A stretch of 64,000 nucleotides of DNA from Alteriqipengyuania_B sp035481675 (GTDB lineage: Bacteria > Pseudomonadota > Alphaproteobacteria > Sphingomonadales > Sphingomonadaceae): contig NZ_JAYJJW010000002.1 of assembly GCF_035481675.1 (NCBI RefSeq), positions 1 to 64,000 on the forward strand. The letters run 5' to 3'. Within the stretch, counting starts at the first letter, position 1, and every line of letters begins with the position of its first letter. The notes under the pieces are model-generated. The model worked only from the letters and a program-made list of their open reading frames with translations. It ran no database searches and was not told the DNA's origin. The position numbers and the translations under genes are program-made. Positions 50,879 to 61,000 of the stretch are shown here, in pieces.

Positions 50879-52662
50879 GCGGCCTCGACCGGCGGCGGCT
50901 GCTGTTCGGGCGGGAGATGGTCGTGCGCGTTGCCGCCATCTGGCTCGCCGCCATCGCGCTGTCGCTCGCCTTCGCATGGAGCAAGCTTGCCGCGCTCGAC
51001 CTGCCGGGGCCCGACGACGCGCTGCGCTTGGTACAGGTCCGCGACTTCCTGGCCGGGCAAGGCTGGTTCGATCTCACCCAATACCGGATCGACGCGGCGA
51101 GCGGCGGCATTGCGATGCACTGGTCGCGCCTCGTCGATGCGCCGATAGCCCTGATCGCTGCCTTGCTGGCTCCGCTGATCGGGCAGGGCGCGGCAGAAGT
51201 GGTTGCGCTCGCGGCAGTGCCGGCCTTGACCTTGCTCGCGGTGATGCTGCTGGCCGGCCGGATCGCCTGGCGGATGCTGGGCCTTAAGGCGGTCGTCGCC
51301 ACCGGCATAGTGGTTGCCGTCGCCGCGCCGCTTGCGAACCAGTTGCGGCCCGGCCGCATCGACCACCACGGCTGGCAGATCGCACTGGCGCTGGTGGCGA
51401 TCAACGCACTGATCGCGCGTGACGAGCGCAAGGGCGGCCTCGTGCTCGGCACGGCGCTGGCGGCGTGGATGGCGATCTCCATCGAAGGCTTGCCGCTCGC
51501 TGCCGCGTTCATCGGCATCGCCGCGCTGCGCTGGCTGCGCGATCCGCAGGACGATACGCTGATGACCCACGCCATGGCCGCGCTTGCCGCTGCCAGCGCG
51601 CTGCTGTTCGCTTTCACGCGCGGCTTCACCGACCTTGCCGCCCATTGCGATGCGATCGGGCCGGTTCACCTGTCCGTATTCCTGCTGGGCGCGGCGAGCC
51701 TGTTCGGCCTCGCCCGTCTCGAGCCCGGAAGCGTGGCCGTGCGGCTGGGCGGGCTTGCCGCCACTGCGGCGGCGGCTTTCGCCCTCCTTGCGTTCAGCGC
51801 GCCGGAGTGCGCGACCGGCGGCTTCGCGCAGGTCGATCCGGTGGTGCGCGACGGCTGGCTTGCCACCATCGCCGAAGGCCTGCCGATGTGGCAGCAGGAA
51901 CCGACCATCATCCTGCTCACCGTGGTGCCTGCCGCGCTGGGCATCTGGGGCATGATGCACCACGCCAGCCTGACCCATGCGTGGCTGCGCCGTTTCTGGC
52001 TCGAATATGCCGCGCTGACGCTGGCCGCCCTGGGCGTCGCCATGCTGGTCAGCCGCGCCGGTTCGGTCGCCGTGGCCTTCGCCGCCCCGGTGCTTGGCTG
52101 GCAGCTGTCGCGCTGGGTGGAGGTGGTACGCACCTCGCCGGTCCCGCGCCAGCGCATCGCCGCGATTGCGGGTTGCACGCTGATCCTGGTGCCCGCCCTG
52201 CCGTTCACGCTGGGCGCGCTGCTGACATCGTCCGCCGTCAACGCGTCGCCAGGCGCAGCGCCGGACATCCTGGAAACGTGCGAGGCCGACTGGGCCGCAT
52301 TTGCGAGCCACGCCGGTCGCGGCGAGGAAGTGCTTGCCCCGCTCGACCTCGGCCCGCAGATCCTGCTGCGCAGCCCCGCAGGCGTGGTCGCGACGAGCCA
52401 CCACCGCGGGGATCGCGGCATCAAGGCCTTGCTGGAGGTTTTCGCCGCGTCACCGCAGGAGTCCCGCAACATACTGGCGGCGCGCGGCACGAAGTGGGTC
52501 GCCACCTGCACCGGGCATCACGAGCTTTATTTCTACGCGCTGGAAGGCGATGAGACGCTGGCCGGAGCCTTGCGCGACGGGAACGCGCCTGCATGGCTGG
52601 AGCCGGTGATCGCACCGCGCAGCCCCACCGATCTCGCCCTGTGGCGGATCAAGACGGAATGA
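50875..52662 (+). CDS. Polytopic GT-C-like membrane protein
   Basis: 595 residues from ATG 50875. About a dozen transmembrane helices, an early luminal acidic motif (GPDDALRLVQVRDFL, Asp47-Asp48) and a later GRIDHHGWQIAL (161-168). These resemble the Asp and DHH motifs of GT-C enzymes such as STT3/AglB. A soluble C-terminal ~115 residues follow (CEADWAAFASHAGRGEE). Coupled to GtrA, it may glycosylate a membrane or surface substrate. The fold assignment is tentative. The end overlaps the convergent msrB by 14 bases. Confidence 0.65.
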   Translation: MSGLDRRRLLFGREMVVRVAAIWLAAIALSLAFAWSKLAALDLPGPDDALRLVQVRDFLAGQGWFDLTQYRIDAASGGIAMHWSRLVDAPIALIAALLAPLIGQGAAEVVALAAVPALTLLAVMLLAGRIAWRMLGLKAVVATGIVVAVAAPLANQLRPGRIDHHGWQIALALVAINALIARDERKGGLVLGTALAAWMAISIEGLPLAAAFIGIAALRWLRDPQDDTLMTHAMAALAAASALLFAFTRGFTDLAAHCDAIGPVHLSVFLLGAASLFGLARLEPGSVAVRLGGLAATAAAAFALLAFSAPECATGGFAQVDPVVRDGWLATIAEGLPMWQQEPTIILLTVVPAALGIWGMMHHASLTHAWLRRFWLEYAALTLAALGVAMLVSRAGSVAVAFAAPVLGWQLSRWVEVVRTSPVPRQRIAAIAGCTLILVPALPFTLGALLTSSAVNASPGAAPDILETCEADWAAFASHAGRGEEVLAPLDLGPQILLRSPAGVVATSHHRGDRGIKALLEVFAASPQESRNILAARGTKWVATCTGHHELYFYALEGDETLAGALRDGNAPAWLEPVIAPRSPTDLALWRIKTE

Positions 52663-53167
52663 AGTCCATCGCCACGCCGTTCATGCAATAGCGCTTGCCC
52701 GTCGGCCGCGGCCCGTCATCGAACACATGGCCCAGGTGGCCGCCGCAATCGGCGCACAGCACCTCGGTGCGTGGGTAACCCAGCTTGTAATCGGTATCCG
52801 TCGCGATTCCGCCGCGCAGCGGACGATAGAAGCTCGGCCAGCCGGTGCCGCTCTCGAACTTGGTCGAGGAGGCATAGAGCCGGTTCTGGCAGCCTGCGCA
52901 GACATAGGTGCCGGCGCGCTTCTCGCTGTTGAGCGGGGAGGAATAGGGGCGCTCGGTACCCGCCTGCCGCAGCACGCGGTACTCCGCGCTCGTCAGCTGG
53001 CGGCGCCACTGGGCGTCCGTCTTGGTCACCGGCCAGTCGCGCGCCTCGGCCTCGCTCGCACCGCAGGCGGCAAGCACGGGCAGGGCGGTGCCGATGCCGA
53101 GGAAGCTGAGAAAGCCGCGCCGGTCGGTACTGGCTGGGCCCCGGTCGTGTCGTGTTGGCAAAGTCAT
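52649..53167 (-). CDS. msrB: Peptide-methionine (R)-S-oxide reductase, exported (Tat)
   Basis: 172 residues from ATG 53167, after GGAGATA. The twin-arginine signal is DRRGFLSFLGIG, followed by a lipobox-like VLAACG (Cys35). The MsrB domain (about 47-170) keeps both zinc CxxC pairs (VCAGC and LCADC), the FESGTGWPSF segment and the catalytic RYCMNG. A periplasmic repair enzyme complementing the exported MsrA at 36589-37275. The two are not linked. Confidence 0.92.
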   Translation of the reverse strand: MTLPTRHDRGPASTDRRGFLSFLGIGTALPVLAACGASEAEARDWPVTKTDAQWRRQLTSAEYRVLRQAGTERPYSSPLNSEKRAGTYVCAGCQNRLYASSTKFESGTGWPSFYRPLRGGIATDTDYKLGYPRTEVLCADCGGHLGHVFDDGPRPTGKRYCMNGVAMDFIPS

Positions 53168-53224
53168 GCGTATCTCCTGCCATGATATACGTATCGGCAG
53201 GCTGAACGGTTGCATTCCGGCGCG

Positions 53225-54565
53225 TCAGAAGCGCGACATGGTGACCCCAAGCTTGCGGAAGCCGTGGACGAAGTTCGCGCGCACGCGCTCCACCTCGCCC
53301 GTCACCGCGATGCGCATGCGCCGCGCGTGCATTTCTTCCAGCAGGACCCGCAGCTGCAATTCCGCCAGCCGAGCACCCACGCAGCGGTGGATGCCATAAC
53401 CGAAGGCGATATGCCGCCGCGCATTCTCGCGCGTGATGTCGAGCTTGTCGGGGTTTTCGAAAACCTCTTCGTCGCGATTGGCGGAAAGATACCACATCAC
53501 CAGCTTGTCGCCCTTCTTGATCTCTTCCCCGAACAGCTCCGCATCTTCGGTCGCGGTGCGGCGCATGTGGGCGAGCGGGGTCTGGTAGCGGATGCATTCC
53601 TGCACCGCGTTGGGGATGAGCTCGGGGTTCTGTTCGAACAGTTCGCGCTGGTCGGGGAACTGGTCGAAGGCATGAACGATGCCGCTCATCGTGTTGCGGG
53701 TGGTGTCGTTGCCCCCTACGATCAGGAGGACGAGGTTGCCCATGAATTCCTGCGGGTCCATCTCGGCCATGGCCTCCGAATGGATCATCATGGAGATGAG
53801 GTCGGGCCCCGGCTCTTCCTGCGAACGCCTCGCCCACAGCTGCTGGAAATAGGCGCCCATTTCCAAGAGGATGCCTTGCCGCATCTCGTCGAGATCGCGG
53901 ACCAGCGCGATCTCCGTGTCGCCGGCCCAGTCGCTCCAGAAGGTGAGCAGGCGGCGGTCTTCCCACGGGAAGCCGAACAGGATCGCGAGCATGCCGGTGG
54001 TGAGCTCGATCGAGACGGTGTCGACCCAGTCGAATTCCTCGCCTTCGGGCAGCGTATCCAGCAGCTCGCCGGTGCGGGCGCGGATCTCGCTTTCCATCCG
54101 CTTCATTTCCGCAGGCGTGAAGGCGGGCGCCACCGTGCGACGCTGGCCGGTGTGCTTGGGCCGGTCCATCGCGATGAACATCGGCAGCTCGAAGCGCTCG
54201 CGCCCCTGCTCCGCCAACGTCTCGTCGTCGAGACGGTTGAGGATGGTGATGCCGCCGTATTCCCAGCTGGAGGAATAGAGCTCGGGCAGCGATTCGACGT
54301 GCTGGATGGCCTTGTGCTGGACCACGTTCCAGTAGGAACCGAAGGGGCTGCGCTCGACGTAATGAAGCGGCCCTTCCTCGCGCATTTCGCGGAAGATCGG
54401 CTGCCAGCGATCCTCGTAATAAATGTCGCTGCGGCTGACGTCCTTGGGGTCTTCGTGGGTCCAGGCCTGGTCGGGGTTCGCCGCAAGGTGGGCGTCCAGC
54501 GCCTCGACCGCCGCGGGGGAGGACCGGAACTCCATCGGAGCCTGCGGGGGTGCCTGCGTTGCCAT
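53225..54565 (-). CDS. Cytochrome P450, CYP153-like
   Basis: 446 residues from ATG 54565, with GGAGATAAA upstream. All P450 signatures are visible: I-helix GGNDTTRN, ExxR in ECIR, the heme loop FGYGIHRCVG and a DPQEFMGN region. The WEYGGITI and LPMFIAMDRPKH segments recall the CYP153 alkane hydroxylase family, so terminal hydroxylation of alkanes or fatty chains is possible. No ferredoxin or reductase gene is next to it, so redox partners are elsewhere. The subfamily is by eye only. Confidence 0.88.
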   Translation of the reverse strand: MATQAPPQAPMEFRSSPAAVEALDAHLAANPDQAWTHEDPKDVSRSDIYYEDRWQPIFREMREEGPLHYVERSPFGSYWNVVQHKAIQHVESLPELYSSSWEYGGITILNRLDDETLAEQGRERFELPMFIAMDRPKHTGQRRTVAPAFTPAEMKRMESEIRARTGELLDTLPEGEEFDWVDTVSIELTTGMLAILFGFPWEDRRLLTFWSDWAGDTEIALVRDLDEMRQGILLEMGAYFQQLWARRSQEEPGPDLISMMIHSEAMAEMDPQEFMGNLVLLIVGGNDTTRNTMSGIVHAFDQFPDQRELFEQNPELIPNAVQECIRYQTPLAHMRRTATEDAELFGEEIKKGDKLVMWYLSANRDEEVFENPDKLDITRENARRHIAFGYGIHRCVGARLAELQLRVLLEEMHARRMRIAVTGEVERVRANFVHGFRKLGVTMSRF

Positions 54566-54685
54566 GCCTTTTATCTCCTCGCCCTCCTGCCGGTGCATGC
54601 CTGCGGGATGGGTGGGCGGAGTGTTCACCGCGCCGCGCCGTCCGTCAAGACGGGTTTCGAAATGCGACGGATTTATACAAACGCC

Positions 54686-55933
54686 TTACCGCGCGGCGGG
54701 AACGGGCCGGCGGCGGCGGGTTAGCATCCTGCGCCACAGGGGGCGCCGGTCCTGCGCGCCCGATTTCATTACCCGGCTGCGGAACAGCCCCGCGCCGACT
54801 TTCACGAAAATCGCGACCCACACGGCCTGGTAGACAAGGGCGAGCACATGCGGCCACAACGCCGCGTCCTGGGCGGCGCGGGCGATCATGGTGAAAGGGG
54901 AGGACAGCGGAAACGCCATTGCCGCCATCTCCACGCCCGACCCCGGCTGCGCCATCGCGTAGCTGGCGAAGAGGAACACCATCAGCTGCATCATCGTCAC
55001 CGGCATGGACAGCGTCTGCACCTCTCGCACGGTGGCCGCCATCGATCCGATCGCGAGGAAAACCGAACCGAGCAGGAGGTAGGCCATCGAGAAATAGGCG
55101 ATGCCGAGCCCGAAGAAGGCGGGCCAGCCCACGGCGGGCGGGCTGAGATCGGCGAGCGAGCGCCCCGCCATCGACAGCAGCCCGCCGCCGACAAGCCCCC
55201 ACACGGTGATCCCGACGAAGGAAATCGCCAGCATCGCGAACAGCTTACCAAGGAAGACCGCGTCCATGGGGATCGCCGCGGCCAGGATCTCGATGATCTT
55301 GTTGCCCTTCTCCTCGACGAGGTTGGACAGGACCATCCCGGCAAGCAGCATGGTCAGCATGAACAACAGCAGCTGCCCGCCCTGCGCGGTGAACAGGCGG
55401 GTGCGCGTCTCGCCGGCGGTGCTCCCCTGCGTGGTGGTGCTGGCGACTTGCGGCAGGGGCGCCGCGCCGCCGCTGCGCGCCTCCCGCGCGATCAGCCCGA
55501 CGCGGCCCTGCCACGCGGCGACCTGCTCCGCCGGCCCGTAAAGCTGCGGCTTCTCCAGCGTGCCGCCGACGATGGCGCCCATGTTGACCTCGCTGCCTCG
55601 GAGCGCCGCACCGGGATCGAAATCGCCGCTCGCATCCACGCGCACGAGACCGGGGATATAGTCGCCCAGTTCGGCCTGGAGCCGCGCATGGGCGCGCTCG
55701 AATTGCACGGTCGCCGCCGGAGCCATGGCGATGCCGAGCACCGGCCGGTCGACCGTGTCGCGTACCTCCGCACCGATGCCGCCGGCAAGCCCGCCGATGA
55801 CGAAGGGGAACAGCGGGCCGAGAAGGAAGAAGATGAAGGTCTTGCTCATCAGCACGGCAAGGAAGTCCCGCCGGGCGACGACCCATGCCGCGCGCCACAC
55901 CGGCAGGCGGCCTTCGATGTGTCCCGCGCTCAT
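54686..55933 (-). CDS. ABC-2 transporter permease (NatB-like)
   Basis: 415 residues. First transmembrane helix (about 28-52), a long extracytoplasmic domain (about 55-190), then five further helices (about 190-385). The EEKGNKIIEIL motif before helix 2 of the core is typical of the NatB/ABC2_membrane_3 family. It overlaps its ATPase gene by ATGA (55930-55933). NatAB exports sodium in some bacteria; here the substrate is open. Confidence 0.9.
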   Translation of the reverse strand: MSAGHIEGRLPVWRAAWVVARRDFLAVLMSKTFIFFLLGPLFPFVIGGLAGGIGAEVRDTVDRPVLGIAMAPAATVQFERAHARLQAELGDYIPGLVRVDASGDFDPGAALRGSEVNMGAIVGGTLEKPQLYGPAEQVAAWQGRVGLIAREARSGGAAPLPQVASTTTQGSTAGETRTRLFTAQGGQLLLFMLTMLLAGMVLSNLVEEKGNKIIEILAAAIPMDAVFLGKLFAMLAISFVGITVWGLVGGGLLSMAGRSLADLSPPAVGWPAFFGLGIAYFSMAYLLLGSVFLAIGSMAATVREVQTLSMPVTMMQLMVFLFASYAMAQPGSGVEMAAMAFPLSSPFTMIARAAQDAALWPHVLALVYQAVWVAIFVKVGAGLFRSRVMKSGAQDRRPLWRRMLTRRRRPVPAAR

Positions 55934-56946
55934 GCCGCGACGTCCTGCTCGCCGGTGCCCGCCATCTCGGCAGCTGCCGCCTCGCCCGCGATGGCGACAA
56001 AGGCATCGTGCAGGCCCGCGCGCTCGATGGAAAGCGACAGGATGCCGGCCTCGCCTTCGATCAGGGCGCGCAGCAGAGGCTCGACTCCCGTTTCGGGCAG
56101 GTCGAACGACCAGAAATGCCCGCCGCCGGCCTTGCGGTCATGGTCGGCGCTTGGTGGCAGCGCGGCGCGCCAGGCGCCCTCGCCGCGCGCGGTTTCCAGA
56201 TGGACTTGCGCCGGTATCCGGTCCCGCGCCACGTCGACCGAGCCGGCGAACGGCACCTTGCCGCCGGCGATGATGGCGATGGATTCGCACAGGCGCTCGG
56301 CATGGCTGATGACGTGGGTCGAAAAGATCACCGTCGTGCCGGCGTCCGCCAGCCCGCGGATCATCTTTTCGAGCTTGCCCTGGTTGATCGCATCGAGGCC
56401 GGAGAATGGCTCGTCCAGCACCACCAGCTTCGGGCGGTGGACCAGCGTGCCGAGCAGCTGGACGGTCTGCGCCATGCCTTTCGACAACTGGCGGATCTGG
56501 CGCTCGGCCGCGTGGCCGAGGCCGTGCGCGTCCAGCAGTTCCCGCCCGCGCCTGCGCCCTTCGGCCAGCGGCAGCCCACGCAGCGCCCCCATGAATCCGA
56601 TCGCCTCGTAAGCCTTCATCGAAGGATAGAGCCCGCGTTCTTCCGGCAGGTAGCCGACCAGCCGCGCGACATCGCGGGGGTTGGCATGGCCGAGCAGTTC
56701 GCGCGTCCCGCTGTCGGGATCGATGATGCCCAGCAGCATGCGCAGCGTCGTCGTCTTGCCCGCGCCGTTCGGGCCGAGAATGCCGTAGATCGCGCCTTCC
56801 GGCACGGTCAGGTCGACGCCGTCCACCGCCAGCGTTTCGTCGAACCGCTTGACCAGCCCGCGCGCGACGATGGCATTGCGCACGGGCGCTTCGCCGGTTT
56901 CGTCGGGGGAATGGGTTGGCACGGCGGCTCCGCTGTCGGTAAGCAT
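55930..56946 (-). CDS. ABC transporter ATPase (NatA-like)
   Basis: 338 residues. Walker A GPNGAGKTTT, signature LSKGMAQ, Walker B LVVLDEPFSGLD, then a ~100-residue C-terminal domain of the NatA/CcmA-extended type. It partners the permease overlapping its end. About 25 residues precede the usual start of the fold (GLVKRFDE), so the true start may be a later codon. Confidence 0.92.
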   Translation of the reverse strand: MLTDSGAAVPTHSPDETGEAPVRNAIVARGLVKRFDETLAVDGVDLTVPEGAIYGILGPNGAGKTTTLRMLLGIIDPDSGTRELLGHANPRDVARLVGYLPEERGLYPSMKAYEAIGFMGALRGLPLAEGRRRGRELLDAHGLGHAAERQIRQLSKGMAQTVQLLGTLVHRPKLVVLDEPFSGLDAINQGKLEKMIRGLADAGTTVIFSTHVISHAERLCESIAIIAGGKVPFAGSVDVARDRIPAQVHLETARGEGAWRAALPPSADHDRKAGGGHFWSFDLPETGVEPLLRALIEGEAGILSLSIERAGLHDAFVAIAGEAAAAEMAGTGEQDVAA

Positions 56947-56990
56947 TGCAGCGACTTAACCGTCGCGAGTGAACGGGAGCAACTGCAAGT

Positions 56991-58055
56991 TTGGTTAATT
57001 CGGGCTATTTGGCAGGCTTGCAGGACCGGTTGCGGGCGCAGGCGGCGACGCTCGGCTTCGCGGCTGTGGGCTTTGCCGACGCTGCGGGCGACCCTGTGCG
57101 CAAGGCCCGGCTGGAAGAGTGGCTGGGCGAGGGGCACCACGGTTCGATGGAGTGGATGGAGGCGCGCAAGGACCAGCGCGCCGATCCGCAAGTCCTGTGG
57201 CCCGGCGCGCAAAGCGTCATCGCCCTCGGCATGGCATACACGCCTTCGGTCGACCCGCTGGCGCTGGAGGGCGATGACGAGAGGGCGCGCATTTCCGTCT
57301 ATGCGCAGGGGCGCGATTACCACGACACGGTGAAAAAGGCGCTGAAGGCGCTCGCCCGCTGGCTGGTGGCGGAAGCCGAGCGCGATGGGCTGGGCACGCC
57401 GGAACTCAAGGTGTTCGTCGACACGGCGCCGGTCATGGAAAAGCCGCTCGGGCAAGCGGCGGGCCTGGGGTGGCAGGGCAAGCACACCAACCTCGTCAGC
57501 CGCGACCATGGCAGCTGGCTGTTCCTCGGCGCGATCTACGTCGCCCTGCCGTTCGCGCCGGACCAGACCCACGCCGACCGCTGCGGATCATGCCGGGCCT
57601 GCCAGGACGCCTGCCCCACCGATGCCTTCCCGGCGCCCTACCGCATCGATGCGCGGCGCTGCATTTCCTATCTCACGATCGAGCATCACGGCCCGATCCC
57701 GGAGGAGTTCCGCGAAGCGATGGGCAACCGCATCTACGGATGCGACGATTGCCTGGCGGTCTGCCCGTGGAACAAGTTCGCCGACGCGGCAGCGCGCCAC
57801 AAGGCATTCGTGCCGCGGGCGGAGCTGGTCGCGCCGCGGCTCGCCGAGCTGCTGGCGCTGGACGATGCGGGCTTCCGCCAGCTGTTCTCCGGATCGCCGA
57901 TCAAGCGCATCGGCCGCAATCGCTTCGTGCGTAACTGCCTGATTGCTGCGGGCAACAGCGGCAATGCGGATTTGCGCGCACCCGTGGAGGCGTTGCGGAG
58001 CGATCCGGACCCGGTGGTTGCCGAGGCCGCCGACTGGGCGGCGACCCGGCTTTAA
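56991..58055 (+). CDS. queG: Epoxyqueuosine reductase
   Basis: 354 residues from a TTG start with GGGAG upstream. Reduces epoxyqueuosine to queuosine in tRNA using cobalamin and two [4Fe-4S] clusters. The clusters are CGSCRACQDACP and GCDDCLAVCPW; the catalytic Asp lies in DTAPVMEKPLGQAAGLG, with KHTNLVS. The C-terminal HEAT-like repeat is short but present. Divergent from the NatA-like gene. Confidence 0.94.
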   Translation: MVNSGYLAGLQDRLRAQAATLGFAAVGFADAAGDPVRKARLEEWLGEGHHGSMEWMEARKDQRADPQVLWPGAQSVIALGMAYTPSVDPLALEGDDERARISVYAQGRDYHDTVKKALKALARWLVAEAERDGLGTPELKVFVDTAPVMEKPLGQAAGLGWQGKHTNLVSRDHGSWLFLGAIYVALPFAPDQTHADRCGSCRACQDACPTDAFPAPYRIDARRCISYLTIEHHGPIPEEFREAMGNRIYGCDDCLAVCPWNKFADAAARHKAFVPRAELVAPRLAELLALDDAGFRQLFSGSPIKRIGRNRFVRNCLIAAGNSGNADLRAPVEALRSDPDPVVAEAADWAATRL

Positions 58056-58060
58056 CCGCG

Positions 58061-61000
58061 TCAGCGTTGCAGCAGGTTGCGGGCCTGGCTCGCGATCTGC
58101 GCCAGCATGGCAGGGGCCACCCCGACCGAATTCTGCGCGCGGGTGATCATGGAGCGGAACTGGCGGATCGCCTCCTCATTCTGCTCGACCCAATTTTCGA
58201 CCGCGCCTTGCGGATCTTCCTTCGCGCCCTTGCGGCGCGACAGGCGGCGCAGGAATTCGAAACGCATCTGCTGGAAATCGCGGGCCAGGCCGGACACGAG
58301 CAGGCGCTCCCACACGTCGGACGGGTTCATGGTCGCTGCCGTGCTCTGCGCCCAGTCGATGCCGAGCGCGGAGCCGATTTCGGTAAAGCCATGGGTGATC
58401 TGGCGGGCCGGGATATCGCTGTCGCTCGCCAGCTGGGCGAGGCCGACCGCACCGTCGAATTCGAACATGCGCGATACCTGCGCCGCCATCGCATCGCTGG
58501 CACCCGCTTCGGTGAAGCGCTGGCGTAGCCTGGCGGACTGGGCTTTCAGTTCGCGGCCGAGCAACTGTTCGGTGTCGCTCGCCAGCACGTCCACGCTCTT
58601 GCCCAGCTCCTTCACCATGGCTGCCGGACGCACCCGCCCGGCTGCCGTGCGCAGGACGTCCGACATCAGGTTGGCGGAGGCGGCCGCCAGGCGGTCGAAC
58701 AGGAACAGGCGCGCGCTTTCTTCCATCTTGGCCGTGTCGAGTTCGGCCCAGAGGTCGCGCAGGTTAAAGAGGTGCGCCACGGCCACGAAGCTCGCCGCCA
58801 CCTGCGCCAGCTCGACGCCTTCCTCCTCCGCCAGTTCGAACGGGTGGACGATGCCCAGGCGGTTGACCATCGCGTTCGCCAGCTTGGTCGCGATGATCTC
58901 GCGGCGGAGCCGGTGGTTTTCGATCTGCGTCTTGAACCCCTTGCGCATCGGCTCCGGGAAGCTGCGCAGCAGGAGATCGTGCAGCACCGGATCGTCGGGC
59001 AGGTCGCTCGCCTCGATCGCGCCCTGCAACACCAGCTTGGCGGAGGACAGGAGCACCGCGAGTTCGGGCCGGGTCAGGCCGCGCCCGTCGCTCGCGCGGC
59101 GTTGCAGCGCCTGGTTGTCGGCCAGCCCTTCGGTCCGCCGGTCGAGGTTGCCGCCGTCTTCCAGCGTCTCGATCAGGTGCAACTGCGAGCCGGTGGCATT
59201 CGCGCCGCCGATGCCGGCGATCGACAGGGCGAGCGCCTGTAGCCGGTTGTCTTCCAGCACCAGCGCGCTGACCTCGTCGGTCATCTCTTCCAGCAGCTTG
59301 ACGCGCTTGGGCTCGCTCAGCTTGCCCGCACGCTTCGCGGCGGCGAGCGCGATCTTGATATTGACCTCGTTATCCGAACAATCGACCCCGGCGGAGTTGT
59401 CGATGAAGTCGGTGTTGATCGCCCCGCCACCCAGCGCGAATTCGATCCGCCCGGCCTGCGTGACGCCAAGGTTCGCGCCTTCGCCGATCACTTTCACCCG
59501 CAAATCGTCGCCATTGACCCGGATCGGGTCGTTCGCGGGATCGCCCACGGCGGCGTTGTTCTCTGCCGAGGCTTTCACATAGGTGCCGATGCCGCCGAAC
59601 CACAGCAGGTCGGTGGGCGACTTGAGGATTGCGGAAATGAGCGCTTCGGGCTCCATCGCCTTGTCCTCGACATCCAGCAGTTTGCGCATCGCGGCGGTCA
59701 GCTTGATCTGCTTTGCGTCGCGCGGGAACACGCCGCCGCCCTTGGAGATGAGGTCATTGTCGTAATCGTCCCAGCTCGACCGCGGCAGGTCGAACAGGCG
59801 CTTGCGCTCCTTCCAGCTTTTCGCCGGATCGGGATCGGGATCGATGAAGATGTGCCGGTGGTCGAAGGCGGCGACCAGCTTGATCGCTTTCGACAGCAGC
59901 ATGCCGTTGCCGAACACGTCGCCCGACATGTCGCCGCAACCGATTACGCGGACCGGATCGGACTGCACGTCGACGCCCATTTCAAGGAAATGGCGCTGCA
60001 CGGAAATCCACGCGCCCTTGGCGGTGATGCCCATCGCCTTGTGGTCGTATCCGTTGGAGCCGCCGCTGGCGAAGGCGTCGCCCAGCCAGAAATCCCGGTC
60101 TTCGGCGATGGCGTTGGCCACGTCGGAGAAGCGCGCGGTGCCCTTGTCGGCCGCGACCACGAAATAGGGATCGTCCCCGTCGCGGATGACGACGCGTTCC
60201 GGGTGGATCACCTTGTCGCCGTCGAGGTCGTCGGTGATCGACAGCAGGGTGCGGATAAAGACTTCGTAGCTCGCCTGCCCTTCGGCCGCCCAGCCGTCGC
60301 GGTCCTGCGCGGGATCGGGCAATTGCTTGGGATAGAAGCCGCCCTTCGCGCCGGTCGGGACGATCACCGCGTTCTTGACCCGCTGGGCTTTCATCAGGCC
60401 GAGGATTTCGGTGCGGAAGTCGTCGCGCCGGTCGGACCAGCGCAGGCCGCCGCGCGCCACGGGGCCGGCGCGCAGGTGGATGCCTTCGACCCGGCGCGAA
60501 TAGACGAAGATCTCGCGCCACGGCAGCGGCTTGGGCAGGCCCGGCACCTTGGCGGAATCGAACTTGAACGCCAGCGCCTCTGCCGCCGCGGGGGCGAAGA
60601 TGTTGGTCCGCAGCATTGCCATGATCGTGTCGCGATAGAGGCGCAGCAGGCGATCATCGTTGATCGCCTGGACGCGCGACAGGCCGGTGCGGATCGCGCG
60701 GCGGGCATCTGCGGCGGCCTCCTCGCGGTCGCCCTTGAAGTCGGGATCGTGCAGCGCGTGGATCAGGTCGATCAGCGCATGGGTGACTTGCGGCGCGCCG
60801 CGCAGGGCGCCCACCACGGTATAGATGACGAAGGTCATGCCCGTCTGGCGCAGGTAACGGTAGAACGCGCGCATCCAGCCGGTCGCGGCGGCACTGATGC
60901 CGGTCGTGGTGACGAGGACGTTGAACGCATCGTCCTCCGCTTCGCCATTCAGCACGGCGGCGATGGCGGCCTCGATATCTCCCGCGCGGTCCAGCAAGGC

